From: Nitrososphaeria archaeon
Lineage (GTDB): Archaea > Thermoproteota > Nitrososphaeria > JACIWG01
NCBI GenBank assembly: GCA_029776125.1
Contig: JARVJS010000024.1
Coordinates: forward strand, 1 to 9,863
Direction: 5' to 3'
DNA length: 9,863 nucleotides
Shown here: positions 1 through 7,550 of the stretch, piece after piece
How the letters are laid out: every line of letters begins with the position of its first letter
Numbering within the stretch: the stretch's first letter is position 1
The notes under the pieces: generated by a model
Told to the model about the DNA's origin: nothing
The model's input: only the letters and a program-made list of their open reading frames with translations
Databases searched by the model: none
Program-made: the position numbers and the translations under genes

Positions 1-2
1 GT

Positions 3-1517
3 CGCTTTTGGGACATTGAGTTGCCACCTCCAAACTGTCTGGAGTGGTTTCTTCACCCTAAGCAGGGGCGAAAAAGCGTAAGCCCAGACCCATATGAACA
101 CATTTTGCATTCAGGATCGATAATAACTAACGGTTCTATACCTGACTGGGCTGTTAACGACTATTATCAACCCTTCCCAATATTTTCACTTATCATTAGT
201 ACTATAGGTTTAATAACATTTTTGCATCCTCTTAAAGCATACGTGTTATTACACATATTTTTTGTTTTCTTGTTGACATTATCATTTTTTTCATCCCCAA
301 AAATTGTTGGAAAAAACATAAACAGATTTACTGTATTAATTGCTGTAATGTTATTAATAGGGAACGTATATGTATATGGTTACTTTGATATATTTGTACC
401 AAATACACTTCAGGTCTTAGTAATTCGGATGTTAATACTTATGAGGATTAGACAACTGAAAATTCCATTTATCATATTTTTAATCGGATTTGGTCTAATA
501 CATTTTTTCTCAATTCCAATATTTCTTTTAATATCCACTGCAATTGCTCTCCTAAATATTTTAAACTCAAGATTATGTCATCGACAAAATAAAAGAGCTT
601 TAAAACTTCCAACTTATGGCATTCTTCCATTAGTATTCTGGCTTACATATTTACTGCAATCATATGCGGTGAATTCTCTCTATGGTACTAAATTCAGTTT
701 TCTTTCTTACTTAACAGTTGTTCTTAAAGAATACGAAGTAAGCCTTAGCGGAGGGTTTTCACGTCCGCTGGCCGCTATAAATGCCATAGGTACAGCTCTT
801 GTGATAGGAGTGCCTTGTGCTTGGGTTCTTCTTCTTTTTCTTCACGTGATGGTTAAGCGCAAAAAACTTAATAAAGACGATATTGTGGCAGGCGGAATAA
901 CGCTAGCATGTATTTTACTGCTTGTATCAGCTTTCTTTTTCATAATTAAACCAGAAACAACAATTGCTGCTGGTTGGGCAAGGTATACACTATTTACCTG
1001 CTTATTCTTCCTTGGAGCCACTTCAACCTTAGTTCTTCAAAGAATAATCGAATCATTCTCTGTTATCAAAAGTTATCGCAAACCGTTACTTAAATTTTCT
1101 TTAGGATTACTTCTAATTTTATTATTTTTGGCTCCAATTGGCGGTTTAACCGATCCATTCATATCTAAAACAACAGATAACAGCTTGCTACTTAATAATG
1201 ATCAGACAACGGCGTTAAATATGATGGCAAATTTCCTAGTAGGATATTTTTCATGGAATAAGGTTAAATTTGTAGGAGAAACTTCATCTATCCTATATTT
1301 GAAAAACAGTATCCTTTATTTAAACAACTCTCTGCAGGTTGAGATACTACGTACTGGGATGAAGGGAACCCCTTACTATATGGATATAAATTTTGAGGAT
1401 GTTTTAAACAGAGGCAAATATTTAGATGGTTTTATTATTTTTAGCGACCACGAAGTATCTAATGCCTCTTTACTTAATATTATATATTTAGGCAGTGTCT
1501 ATAAGCTTAGTAAATAG
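3..1517 (+). CDS. Many-pass membrane protein, GT-C-like (5' partial)
   Basis: The reading frame is open to the left edge: six codons precede the TTG at 21 with no stop, so the true start is probably outside the window and the TTG is not a credible start. Counting from the TTG, hydrophobic segments lie near residues 53-90 (two), 103-120, 149-185 (two), 198-216, 255-278, 288-309, 318-340 and 355-372. A soluble tail of about 125 residues follows. Before the first segment is DPYEH (24-28) and then DYYQPFPIF (47-55). An acidic, aromatic-rich external loop like this is seen in archaeal GT-C-type glycosyltransferases that use lipid-linked sugars. That assignment is inference; a flippase or polymerase of the same glycan locus is possible. 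Two GT4 enzymes and a kinase follow on the same strand, which supports a role in surface-glycan assembly at the membrane. I see no internal damage. Confidence 0.6.
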   Translation, partial: RFWDIELPPPNCLEWFLHPKQGRKSVSPDPYEHILHSGSIITNGSIPDWAVNDYYQPFPIFSLIISTIGLITFLHPLKAYVLLHIFFVFLLTLSFFSSPKIVGKNINRFTVLIAVMLLIGNVYVYGYFDIFVPNTLQVLVIRMLILMRIRQLKIPFIIFLIGFGLIHFFSIPIFLLISTAIALLNILNSRLCHRQNKRALKLPTYGILPLVFWLTYLLQSYAVNSLYGTKFSFLSYLTVVLKEYEVSLSGGFSRPLAAINAIGTALVIGVPCAWVLLLFLHVMVKRKKLNKDDIVAGGITLACILLLVSAFFFIIKPETTIAAGWARYTLFTCLFFLGATSTLVLQRIIESFSVIKSYRKPLLKFSLGLLLILLFLAPIGGLTDPFISKTTDNSLLLNNDQTTALNMMANFLVGYFSWNKVKFVGETSSILYLKNSILYLNNSLQVEILRTGMKGTPYYMDINFEDVLNRGKYLDGFIIFSDHEVSNASLLNIIYLGSVYKLSK

Positions 1518-1600
1518 TGTTAAACAACATTAAAATTAATTAAAGAGGAGTAAATAAAAGACCAAACTACAAAATAATTTCATCATAAAGATGAAGATAA

Positions 1601-2325
1601 ATGCTCATAGATAAAATTCGGAAGCTTTTATTTGGATATAAGCACCATACTTGTATAGATATTTTATGTTAAGGAAAGCTTTATTTGAGGATACTATTAA
1701 ATTCCATGTAAACTAAACCCTTAAGATATTATCTGAAAAATTTCGCTATTTCAATCTGGAAGAAATTAATCCTACTTACGTTGAAAAGATGCTTGCTTAA
1801 GGAATATAGCTTTGGAAATTATCCAATAGCTCTTCATGTGGCTTGTAAGCCTTTATGGCCGGAGATTAACCTGGAAACGGGTACAGATTCGGGTTTAAAG
1901 TCGGCATTCATACTAAAAGCTATTTGGGAAAAAGGTACAGGAATTTTATACAGCATAGATTTGTCCAGAAGTGTTTATCAAACTGTAGAAAGTGAAAAAT
2001 TGACGAAACATGTTGTTTTACTCAGGAGACAGAATTAGGCTGTGTTTTTCCTAAAGATTTAAGATGGCATGCAAGTTGGAAATCGTTTATAAGAAAAAGC
2101 TCCTAACTTTCCCTTAAAATCATCAGAGAATGCTGTTCAATAGATATATTTTTTCACTATAGTGGACATAGCAAAATATGATGTTCAAGTACTGAAAAGA
2201 TTATACATAAAAATCAGAGGGCTTTCCATGATATTGCACTTAATAATACATTTATCAATCTTGTCGCAGAAATCAAAGAATCTACTACAATACTAAAAAA
2301 GAGTTTAAGCATCATCAAAAGTTAG
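1601..2325 (+). pseudogene. Decayed class I SAM methyltransferase (Methyltransf_24-like)
   Basis: No single frame spans this stretch, but coding-like segments follow one another in family order. Frame 2 from ATG 1601 gives a possible N-terminus (LIDKIRKLLFGYKHH). Frame 1 (about 1660-1800) gives FMLRKALFEDTIKFHVN, a TAA at 1714, then FRYFNLEEINPTYVEKMLA and a TAA at 1798. Frame 2 (1781-2038) carries the SAM-binding motif (NLETGTDSGLKSAF) and GILYSIDL. Frame 1 resumes from about 2029 with GCVFPKDLRWHASW, a TAA at 2104, then SIDIFFHYSGHS, which matches the D-x-F-x-H-D-S-x-H-x-Y motif of this family. After a TGA at 2179 comes a C-terminal part with RAFHDIALNN, ending at TAG 2323. Two frameshifts and at least four stops make function impossible. 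Such methyltransferases often decorate sugars in glycan clusters. The family name comes from motif recall; class I methyltransferase is the firm part. Confidence 0.75.
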
Positions 2326-2340
2326 AGCATAAGATCGCAA

Positions 2341-3444
2341 ATGCGTACCCATTCAAAGAGGCATTTAAAAATACTTTTTATTCCGTTAACACGAGCAAAA
2401 ACTAGTGAGAGAATCCCTATGATAATTAAAATATTATCAAAACACTATGACATAGTAGGAATCGAACATCGAAGGATCCTTTACATTCACGGAAAGATCA
2501 CATGGATTATAAATAAATTAGCATTAACCCGTTTGATTTTAATGGGCGTTAAATTGGGAATTAAAAGTCGTCCCGATTTAATTTTTTGCGAGGAACCTGA
2601 CTATGCGTTGGTTGGGTTAATAATCTCCAAAATTCTTAGGAAGCCCATCATTTATGACTCACACGGAAATAAGTACCTTTTATGTGTAAGACTTAATTCT
2701 CCTTTATATTATAGACTTTATGCAATTCCTTTAGATATAATGCTAGCCAAAAGGAGTACACTTCTTTTAGTTGTATCTGAACATGACAAGAAGCATTACA
2801 TATATCAAGGTATCACGTCTAAACGGATACGTGTAATCCCAAGCTGCGTTGATTTGGAAGAAATAGATAAAGCAAGAAATGGTTCATTGAAATACATGGA
2901 ACTTTTTAAAGGCAAGAAAATATTGCTATTTTTCGGTACATTTGGTTATCAACCTAATCTTGAAGCTCTTTTATTCATTAATGACAAATTAGCCCCGGCA
3001 CTTGAGGATGTGAAAGATGTGGAGATTTACATAGCTGGAAGGGTGCCAGCTAATAAAGATATCGTTAGCATGCTTCATAAAAAAGTAAACTGGCTTGGCT
3101 TTGTTCCAAACATATATGAGGTTTTACATGCAGCCGATTTGTTTATATGTCCTTTATGGAAGACTGTGGGAATAATCGTTAAAGTTCTTGATGCCATGGG
3201 TGCTGGTAAACCAGTTATAGTCTCCAGATTTATTAAAGAGGGAATACCCGAATTAAATGAATCTAACGCATTTTTAGCTAATAATGAGACCGACTTTATC
3301 TACCTTACTAGGCAATGTATCAAAAATCTAGATAAATATTTACAAATAGGTGTTCAACTCCGTAAAATAATAGCTATGAACTATAATGTTGATGTTGTTG
3401 AAAAAAAATTGATTAAAATAATCAATGAATTAATAAATTATTAA
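2341..3444 (+). CDS. GT4 family glycosyltransferase
   Basis: A 367-residue GT-B-fold glycosyltransferase of family GT4, the usual length. It should transfer a sugar from a nucleotide donor to a growing glycan at the inner face of the membrane. The N-terminal acceptor domain (about 8-170) has LKILFIPLTRAKTSERI, then DLIFCEEPDYA (79-89) and PIIYDSHGN (102-110). The C-terminal donor domain begins at ILLFFGTFGYQPNLEAL (194-210), with IYIAGRVP (229-236), VNWLGFVPNIYEVLHAADLF (249-268) and KVLDAMGAGKPVIVS (281-295). The second acidic residue of the GT4 E-x7-E motif is Asp284 instead of Glu, and the first position is Val276. This degenerate form also occurs in working relatives. The ATG at 2341 comes straight after the dead methyltransferase and I see no Shine-Dalgarno. 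Donor and acceptor cannot be read from the sequence. The frame is intact. Confidence 0.88.
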   Translation: MRTHSKRHLKILFIPLTRAKTSERIPMIIKILSKHYDIVGIEHRRILYIHGKITWIINKLALTRLILMGVKLGIKSRPDLIFCEEPDYALVGLIISKILRKPIIYDSHGNKYLLCVRLNSPLYYRLYAIPLDIMLAKRSTLLLVVSEHDKKHYIYQGITSKRIRVIPSCVDLEEIDKARNGSLKYMELFKGKKILLFFGTFGYQPNLEALLFINDKLAPALEDVKDVEIYIAGRVPANKDIVSMLHKKVNWLGFVPNIYEVLHAADLFICPLWKTVGIIVKVLDAMGAGKPVIVSRFIKEGIPELNESNAFLANNETDFIYLTRQCIKNLDKYLQIGVQLRKIIAMNYNVDVVEKKLIKIINELINY

Positions 3445-3484
3445 TAAAAAACTTCCTAAACAAAAAGAGACGAGAATATTATAG

Positions 3485-3953
3485 TGGATCTTCTTGTGTA
3501 TTATAAATTTGAGCTATGGTACCGGCTATGCACTGCAATATCTTGCGAAGCACAGTGAAAAATACGTAGGCTTGTTTATGCGAATTTCTCTTTGATAACT
3601 GAACTTTCTGTTAGCTTTGGTTTTAAAATATTTGTGCAAATAATGCGGGTATTTATTCATAGCACGCTAGATAAAGTTTATTATGGAGAAGAGAGTTTAC
3701 TCGCCAAGATTCTCTTAATTAAAATGAAGAAAAAATTAGATTTAGATGTTTAACCCAAAATACTTTTCGGCTAAACATTAGAGTGTCTATAAATCTAAAT
3801 GATTATTCTGAGAAGCATATAAACGGGAATTGCATGATCGCATCATAAGCATTTTAGTAGAAAAGGATGTTTTCATTAATTACGAATTTAAGGATAAAAA
3901 TTAGGGTTTATAGAGAAATTTTTAATATTGTAATGGTAGCTCAAAATAATTAA
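3485..3953 (+). pseudogene. Decayed class I SAM methyltransferase (Methyltransf_11-like)
   Basis: A second dead methyltransferase lies between the two GT4 genes. Frame 2 (3485-3595) reads INLSYGTGYALQYLAKHSEK then YVGL, the SAM-binding motif I (G-x-G-T-G-x-A) and the strand 2 end, and stops at TGA 3593. Frame 1 (3595-3753) continues with LSVSFGFKIFVQ and then STLDKVYYGEE, which matches the S-F-D-x-V-x-x-x-E segment (motifs post-I/II), ending at TAA 3751. Frame 2 (about 3827-3904) gives HDRIISILVEKDVFINYEF, the usual C-terminal helix and strand, up to TAG 3902. Frame 3 (3903-3953) gives RVYREIFNIVMVAQNN and a stop, a typical last strand. At least three frameshifts separate the pieces. The 226 bases from 3954 to 4179 are very AT-rich; I see no gene there. 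Original substrate unknown; sugar or lipid methylation would fit the context. Confidence 0.72.
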
Positions 3954-4179
3954 AGTTTTAATTTAAATTTATAATATTGAAGATGAAGACCAATTTGTAG
4001 ATCCATGCTGATTTCCGTTCTAAAGAATAATAGCTTTAATAAATATTACCTAAAAATAATATATGAATTTAGTTAATACTTCCAATGAATCTAAGTTCCT
4101 AGTTAAAAAAGTTTTATCCGTTACTTTTTAACAATCGTTATAGAAGTGATAGTTCTATAGATAAAATCTAATGATATAA

Positions 4180-5304
4180 ATGAAGAGTAAGCTATGTTTT
4201 ATTTCATCAATAGTAACGCGTAAAATTACGTCTGCTTATATAAAGAAACTTAGCGGATGGAAAGACCCTCTTATAAAGATGCTAAGTAGAATATTCGATA
4301 TAGAAATCTGCTCGTTTGACAGATTCTTACATTCCGACATGGAACCCTCTAAACTTTACTTTACTTGCACTTTATACATGTTAAAATGGATTAAAAAACT
4401 TAAGCAATGCGAAATTATTGTTGTTCAAGGCTATCCAGCTATAATAGAGCTTTTTTTTTCAGTTATAATTAGCAAATTAACAAAGAAATTGCTTATTGTA
4501 AAGGAAACACACTGGTATTGGCCCCAGACATTCAAATCTAAACTGTTTTTTCCGATTTATGTTCATCTATTAAGAAATGTTGATGGAATTTTTGTGCCCG
4601 GAGTTAGATCATATAAGTGGTGGCTTAAACTCGGGTTTAAGCCTTTTATTGTTCACTACTATTGGTTAGAAGCAGAGTTAATGCCATGTAAAAACTATTA
4701 TAAATATGCTAAACTTAAAAGACCTTATACATTATTGTATCTTGGGCGATTAATACCTAAGAGAGGCGTCGATTTAATAATAAAAGCTTTTCATAACTTC
4801 ATAAAGGAGACCAATTCTGACTCAATTCTGATAATCGCTGGTGGAGGGCCATTTAGACCTAACCTTGAGAAAATAGTGGAAGAATTACATTTAAGTGATA
4901 AAGTCGTTTTTTTAGGGCCTATCCCTGAAAATGAAAAACAATGTTTATACCAAACCGCGGATTTATTCATATACACACCAATCAAAACAGACATCCCCGA
5001 AGAATGGCCGATTCCGCCTCTTGAAGCCTTAAAGGTCGGTAAACCAGTAATAGTAAGCACCATAGTAGGCTCGATACCGGATATAATAGAGGGGTTAATT
5101 ATAGTTCGTCCAGGCAATATTGAAGATCTTAAAAAAGTTATAACCTTATGTTATAAAAATCCCTATTTGTGTGAAAAATTATCTAAGATGGGGCAAAAAG
5201 TAGCATTATCAATTACTGTAAATTACGTGTATAAAGAATTTTTAGATTCAGTTCTATATCTTCTGAGGAAACGAAAAACTCATACACGCAAAATGAATAA
5301 ATAA
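4180..5304 (+). CDS. GT4 family glycosyltransferase
   Basis: A 374-residue GT-B-fold enzyme of family GT4 with complete donor-domain motifs. The N-terminal acceptor domain (1-170) includes CEIIVVQGYPAIIEL (77-91) and an aromatic stretch ETHWYWPQ (109-116). The donor domain opens with YLGRLIPKRGVDLIIKAF (187-204), whose G189, R190 and K194 match the phosphate-binding G-R-x-x-x-x-K-G pattern. Next come LIIAGGGPFRPNLE (217-230) and KVVFLGPIPENE (241-252). The E-x7-E motif is E274/E282 in PEEWPIPPLEAL, followed by GKPVIVSTIVGSIPDII. It should add a hexose or deoxyhexose to a lipid-linked or protein glycan in the cytoplasm. The ATG is preceded by an AT-rich stretch with no clear Shine-Dalgarno. 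It differs strongly in sequence from the GT4 gene upstream, so the two probably make different linkages and are not a recent duplication. No damage seen. Confidence 0.9.
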   Translation: MKSKLCFISSIVTRKITSAYIKKLSGWKDPLIKMLSRIFDIEICSFDRFLHSDMEPSKLYFTCTLYMLKWIKKLKQCEIIVVQGYPAIIELFFSVIISKLTKKLLIVKETHWYWPQTFKSKLFFPIYVHLLRNVDGIFVPGVRSYKWWLKLGFKPFIVHYYWLEAELMPCKNYYKYAKLKRPYTLLYLGRLIPKRGVDLIIKAFHNFIKETNSDSILIIAGGGPFRPNLEKIVEELHLSDKVVFLGPIPENEKQCLYQTADLFIYTPIKTDIPEEWPIPPLEALKVGKPVIVSTIVGSIPDIIEGLIIVRPGNIEDLKKVITLCYKNPYLCEKLSKMGQKVALSITVNYVYKEFLDSVLYLLRKRKTHTRKMNK

Positions 5305-5334
5305 TTGGCGATATGCTCACCATCTATAAAAATA

Positions 5335-5643
5335 ACATAGAAGCTTTTGGATAGAGGAATAGGGTAATACGGAACTTATACAAAAGCTACTGGGCTTTAA
5401 TATTTCATTATGTTAAAAGCCTAAATATGTCGAACGAACGTATCAAGTAACAGCCTTTTTAGTCTTGTTCTAGCCAAGAGCATAATCTATGATAAGAGCT
5501 ATATAGACGTCCTCAATAGCCTAAAGATTACCATAAATTCGTAAGTTTCAAAGATTTATAAAGGCTTTATCCTTAAGGTTAAGTAAAGAAGGCTTTTGGT
5601 CAGCACCGGCAATACACTTTATCTTCTTGAAGGGAATGCGTGA
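5335..5643 (+). pseudogene. Unidentified decayed gene in the gap after the second GT4
   Basis: This gap has coding-like text broken by stops and frameshifts. Around 5341-5400 one frame reads KLLDRGIG, stop, YGTYTKATGL. Frame 2 (5372-5473) reads ELIQKLLGFNISLC, a stop at 5405, then KPKYVERTYQVTAFLVLF. Frame 1 (5452-5643) reads SLFSLVLAKSIIYDKSYIDV then LNSLKITINS, a TAA, VSKIYKGFILKVK, a TAA, and RRLLVSTGNTLYLLEGNA. The composition (strands alternating with K/R-rich turns) resembles a real protein. The early R-G-I-G...ELIQKL could be the N-terminus of another GT4 enzyme, but I cannot confirm the family. It lies where the two methyltransferase ghosts suggest a third lost gene would be. It ends 12 bases before the ATG of the next gene. 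Confidence 0.4.
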
Positions 5644-5655
5644 AAAGTTGTATTT

Positions 5656-6477
5656 ATGACTACTGAACCTAAAAAGATTTTTTGTCATTTATGGGAGATT
5701 AATGGCAAATATTCTTACTCATTTACAGAAAGGTCGATGTTGACGCGAATGTGCATGCAACATAAAAACAGAAGAATCCATTTTATTTTAACTTTCAGCC
5801 CGAAAGTAATCATATTTGTGGGTACCGTAGGTGCTGGCAAATCCACACAAATGAAACTCCTTTCCTCCGCCTTGAAATCTAATGGATTAAAGGTTAAAGT
5901 AACTTTCATTAAAACTGGGCATATACTGGCCTACTTATTAGAGAGTTTACTGGCAAGAATGCTGGTTGCAAAGAGGAGGGATGTATACCCTATAAGGGCT
6001 CTAATAGAAGATAAATCGTTTATTTTCAAGAAATTATTTAGGTTTTGGCTGATATTAGATATGCTTAGTGTATCAATACGTTTCTTGTTCTCAGTATTTC
6101 TTCCATTAAAAATGGGGCGCGTAGTATTAGTTGAGGAATATATCCCTGCAAGCATTGCGGATTACGTATATCTAAGTAGGGATATAAATTTCCCAATTAA
6201 AAATATCCTCTTTGTAGTAAACTATATGCTTAGGTTATTGCATGTATGTAACCCTGTATCTACAATTTTCTTAGATGCAGATGACTTCTGTCTTGTAGAC
6301 AGATGGCGTCGAAGAAAAAGCCCAATTGAAGTATCAGATTATCTTAAGATGCAACGTACCCTACTTTTTAATCTCTCAAAAAATCTTTCAGACAACTTCC
6401 TTTATGTAGATACAACAAATAAAACGATAGAGGAAGTACATAAGTTAATTGTTATTCACTTAAATTTGTGCAAATAA
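5656..6477 (+). CDS. Thymidylate-kinase-like P-loop protein
   Basis: A 273-residue P-loop protein with the fold of dTMP kinase. Walker A is G-T-V-G-A-G-K-S-T at 56-64. A hydrophobic strand VVLVEEYIP (156-164) holds the acidic pair that replaces the D-R motif. FLDADDFCLVDRWRRRKSP (205-223) matches the LID region, where D-x-x-x-x-x-x-R and an arginine run contact phosphates. A C-terminal helix pair ends in EEVHKLIVIHL. Such proteins are common in archaeal and bacterial polysaccharide loci, where they may phosphorylate a nucleotide or sugar nucleotide precursor; their substrate is generally unknown. The first ~48 residues before VIIFVG are unusually long and not family-like. In-frame ATGs at codons 28, 32 and 34 are alternative starts, and the upstream part may be read-in from decayed sequence. 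The nucleotidyltransferase-like remnant follows four bases after the stop. Confidence 0.72.
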   Translation: MTTEPKKIFCHLWEINGKYSYSFTERSMLTRMCMQHKNRRIHFILTFSPKVIIFVGTVGAGKSTQMKLLSSALKSNGLKVKVTFIKTGHILAYLLESLLARMLVAKRRDVYPIRALIEDKSFIFKKLFRFWLILDMLSVSIRFLFSVFLPLKMGRVVLVEEYIPASIADYVYLSRDINFPIKNILFVVNYMLRLLHVCNPVSTIFLDADDFCLVDRWRRRKSPIEVSDYLKMQRTLLFNLSKNLSDNFLYVDTTNKTIEEVHKLIVIHLNLCK

Positions 6478-6544
6478 ATAAAATAACTTTCCTCTTTTCA
6501 TAGTTGACCTTTACACTCATCCTTCATTTGCGTGGACTGTATAC

Positions 6545-6970
6545 TTGGACGGTGAACGTTTGCTTGATAATGTTGAAACAATTGTAGTGGATGGTGTGGA
6601 AGCTAAGGCTTTGACATTAGATGCTGAGGTTGTAGCTACTGTAACTCATGCAATATATAAGGAGCACATGTACCTTTTAACGGACTATTATGTTGTAAAG
6701 TGTTGGTTAAACGATAAGGCTGTAGCTTTAGCAAGAAAAGTTAATGTTGATGATGCAATAAAAGTGTGTCTTGAACTTAATAGGCTTATAGATGAAGGGT
6801 ATGTTGAAGCTCCCATAAAATTTAATTTTAATCAAACTGTGAAGATTCTTGCAAAAAGATTTGTGAAAGATTCTAATTTTAGGGCAACAACATTAAATAC
6901 GATAAAATTGGCAACAAAGAAGAGGACTATGCAACAACTTGTTTCTAGAATTAAAAGAAAAAGTTATTGA
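6545..6970 (+). CDS. 5'-truncated nucleotidyltransferase-like remnant
   Basis: A 141-residue frame from a TTG at 6545. The same frame is open and reads like protein back to about 6482 (FIVDLYTHPSFAWTVYLDGE), directly after the stop of the kinase gene and with no start codon of quality. So the gene has probably lost its N-terminal half. What remains has a strand-rich start (VDLYTHPSFAW, then VETIVVDGVEAKALTLDAEV) followed by helices VVATVTHAIYKEHMYLLTDY and DAIKVCLELNRLIDEGY, and a basic tail RTMQQLVSRIKRKSY. The order 'VDL-strand, G-V-x-x-x-x-L-x-x-E, H-x-x-Y-K/H' resembles the C-terminal part of uncharacterised nucleotidyltransferases (PF14907-type), whose catalytic G-S...D-x-D part would have been in the missing half. 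This family call is a weak inference. Without its N-terminus it should be inactive. Confidence 0.45.
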   Translation: MDGERLLDNVETIVVDGVEAKALTLDAEVVATVTHAIYKEHMYLLTDYYVVKCWLNDKAVALARKVNVDDAIKVCLELNRLIDEGYVEAPIKFNFNQTVKILAKRFVKDSNFRATTLNTIKLATKKRTMQQLVSRIKRKSY

Positions 6971-7011
6971 AAGTTGATGTGACTAGAAATAGAAATTAAT
7001 TTTTTAAAGAG

Positions 7012-7019
7012 TTTAAATA
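7012..7019 (+). promoter_or_regulatory. TATA-like box upstream of the phosphoesterase fragment
   Basis: TTTAAATA follows a purine-rich AAAGAG stretch, which fits an archaeal BRE plus TATA box. Initiation about 25 bases downstream would leave a leader of about 50 bases before the TTG at 7092. A second AT-rich element (TTTTATATT, about 7064-7072) is closer to the position expected for a leaderless start, so which one is used is unclear. The T-rich tracts at 7021-7079 could also end the transcript of the gene to the left. Confidence 0.4.
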
Positions 7020-7091
7020 CTTTTCTCTAATCTTTTTTATATTATAAAGATTAAATTGACTTTATTTTATATTTTTTTGGTTTAGGTTCTC

Positions 7092-7373
7092 TTGCGTATT
7101 CTTCATTCTTCTGACCTTCATCTTTCCCAACGTAAGCCTGAAACCATTGACGCTTTAGCTGAGATTCTGAGTCTTGCTAAAGACTTGTCTGTTGACGTCC
7201 TAACTTTGTCCGGTGACATATTCGATAGCCCTGAAGATGCTGAGGTTCTTAGGCCTAGGCTTAGGAGAATGTTTTCTGGTAATAATTTTAAGATTATCGC
7301 TATTCCTGGAAATCATGATTTTGATGTTTATAGGGCTAATCTTGATTTTGGCTATGGAAAAGCTTACTATTAG
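7092..7373 (+). pseudogene. Truncated Mre11/SbcD-like metallophosphoesterase
   Basis: The frame starts MRILHSSDLHLSQ at a TTG and holds the first three metal-binding motifs of the calcineurin-like phosphoesterase family: S-D-L-H-L (D8, H10), G-D-I-F-D-S (D42) and G-N-H-D (N74, H75, D76). The sequence matches the N-terminus of archaeal Mre11/SbcD-type nucleases, which process DNA double-strand ends with Rad50. Those proteins are normally 350-450 residues. Here similarity ends at about Gly87 (NLDFG), and six more residues are read from the start of the next gene before a stop. The C-terminal histidine motifs, the capping domain and any rad50 gene are absent, so it cannot be an active nuclease. 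The abrupt end next to an intact ATG indicates a deletion joining two unrelated genes. It could also have been another DNA-repair phosphoesterase. Confidence 0.75.
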
Positions 7374-7550
7374 GGTAGAGGTTCCGAAGGAGTTTGTAGA
7401 AGAATTTAAGAGGGCTCTAGAGGAGCTTGTTGAAGAGTCGAAGACAAGGCTATTGCTCTCCCTTATAAGTCTAAGCTTACTCAAGAAGATGCCTTAAGGT
7501 TGGGTGAAAAAATTAGGCATGGTATAGCTGAAAAGCATGGAGTGTGTTAG
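7354..7550 (+). pseudogene. Frameshifted small antitoxin of a PIN toxin pair
   Basis: From ATG 7354 the frame reads MEKLTIRVEVPKEFVEEF then KRALEELVEESKTRLL. This is a short strand and long charged helix typical of small archaeal antitoxins encoded just before COG1569-type PIN toxins. The frame then runs into unrelated residues and stops at 7497. Shifting to frame 3 at about 7443-7457 restores the expected C-terminus, YKSKLTQEDALRLGEKIRH and GIAEKHGVC, ending at TAG 7548. A single base loss would explain this; the repaired protein would have about 65 residues. The ATG overlaps the end of the phosphoesterase fragment, so its native promoter appears to have been replaced. The toxin stump starts directly after its stop codon. 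Because there is only one lesion, a sequencing error is possible. Confidence 0.62.

Noticed and set aside
2876..3444. Inactive GT4 because Asp284 replaces the motif Glu
   Set aside because: The change is conservative, the frame is fully intact and other donor-domain motifs are present, so decay is not supported.
3954..4179. Possible further gene remnant (for example LISVLKNNSFNKYYLKIIYEF)
   Set aside because: Very AT-rich, Asn/Lys/Ile-biased translation expected by chance; no motif.
4791..5117. Long open frame on the minus strand inside the second GT4 gene
   Set aside because: It is the antisense shadow of the conserved donor domain; the plus-strand motifs are clear and the minus product has no recognisable features.
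7200..7484. Minus-strand frame across the phosphoesterase and antitoxin
   Set aside because: Serine-rich antisense translation of charged helices on the plus strand; no family motif.
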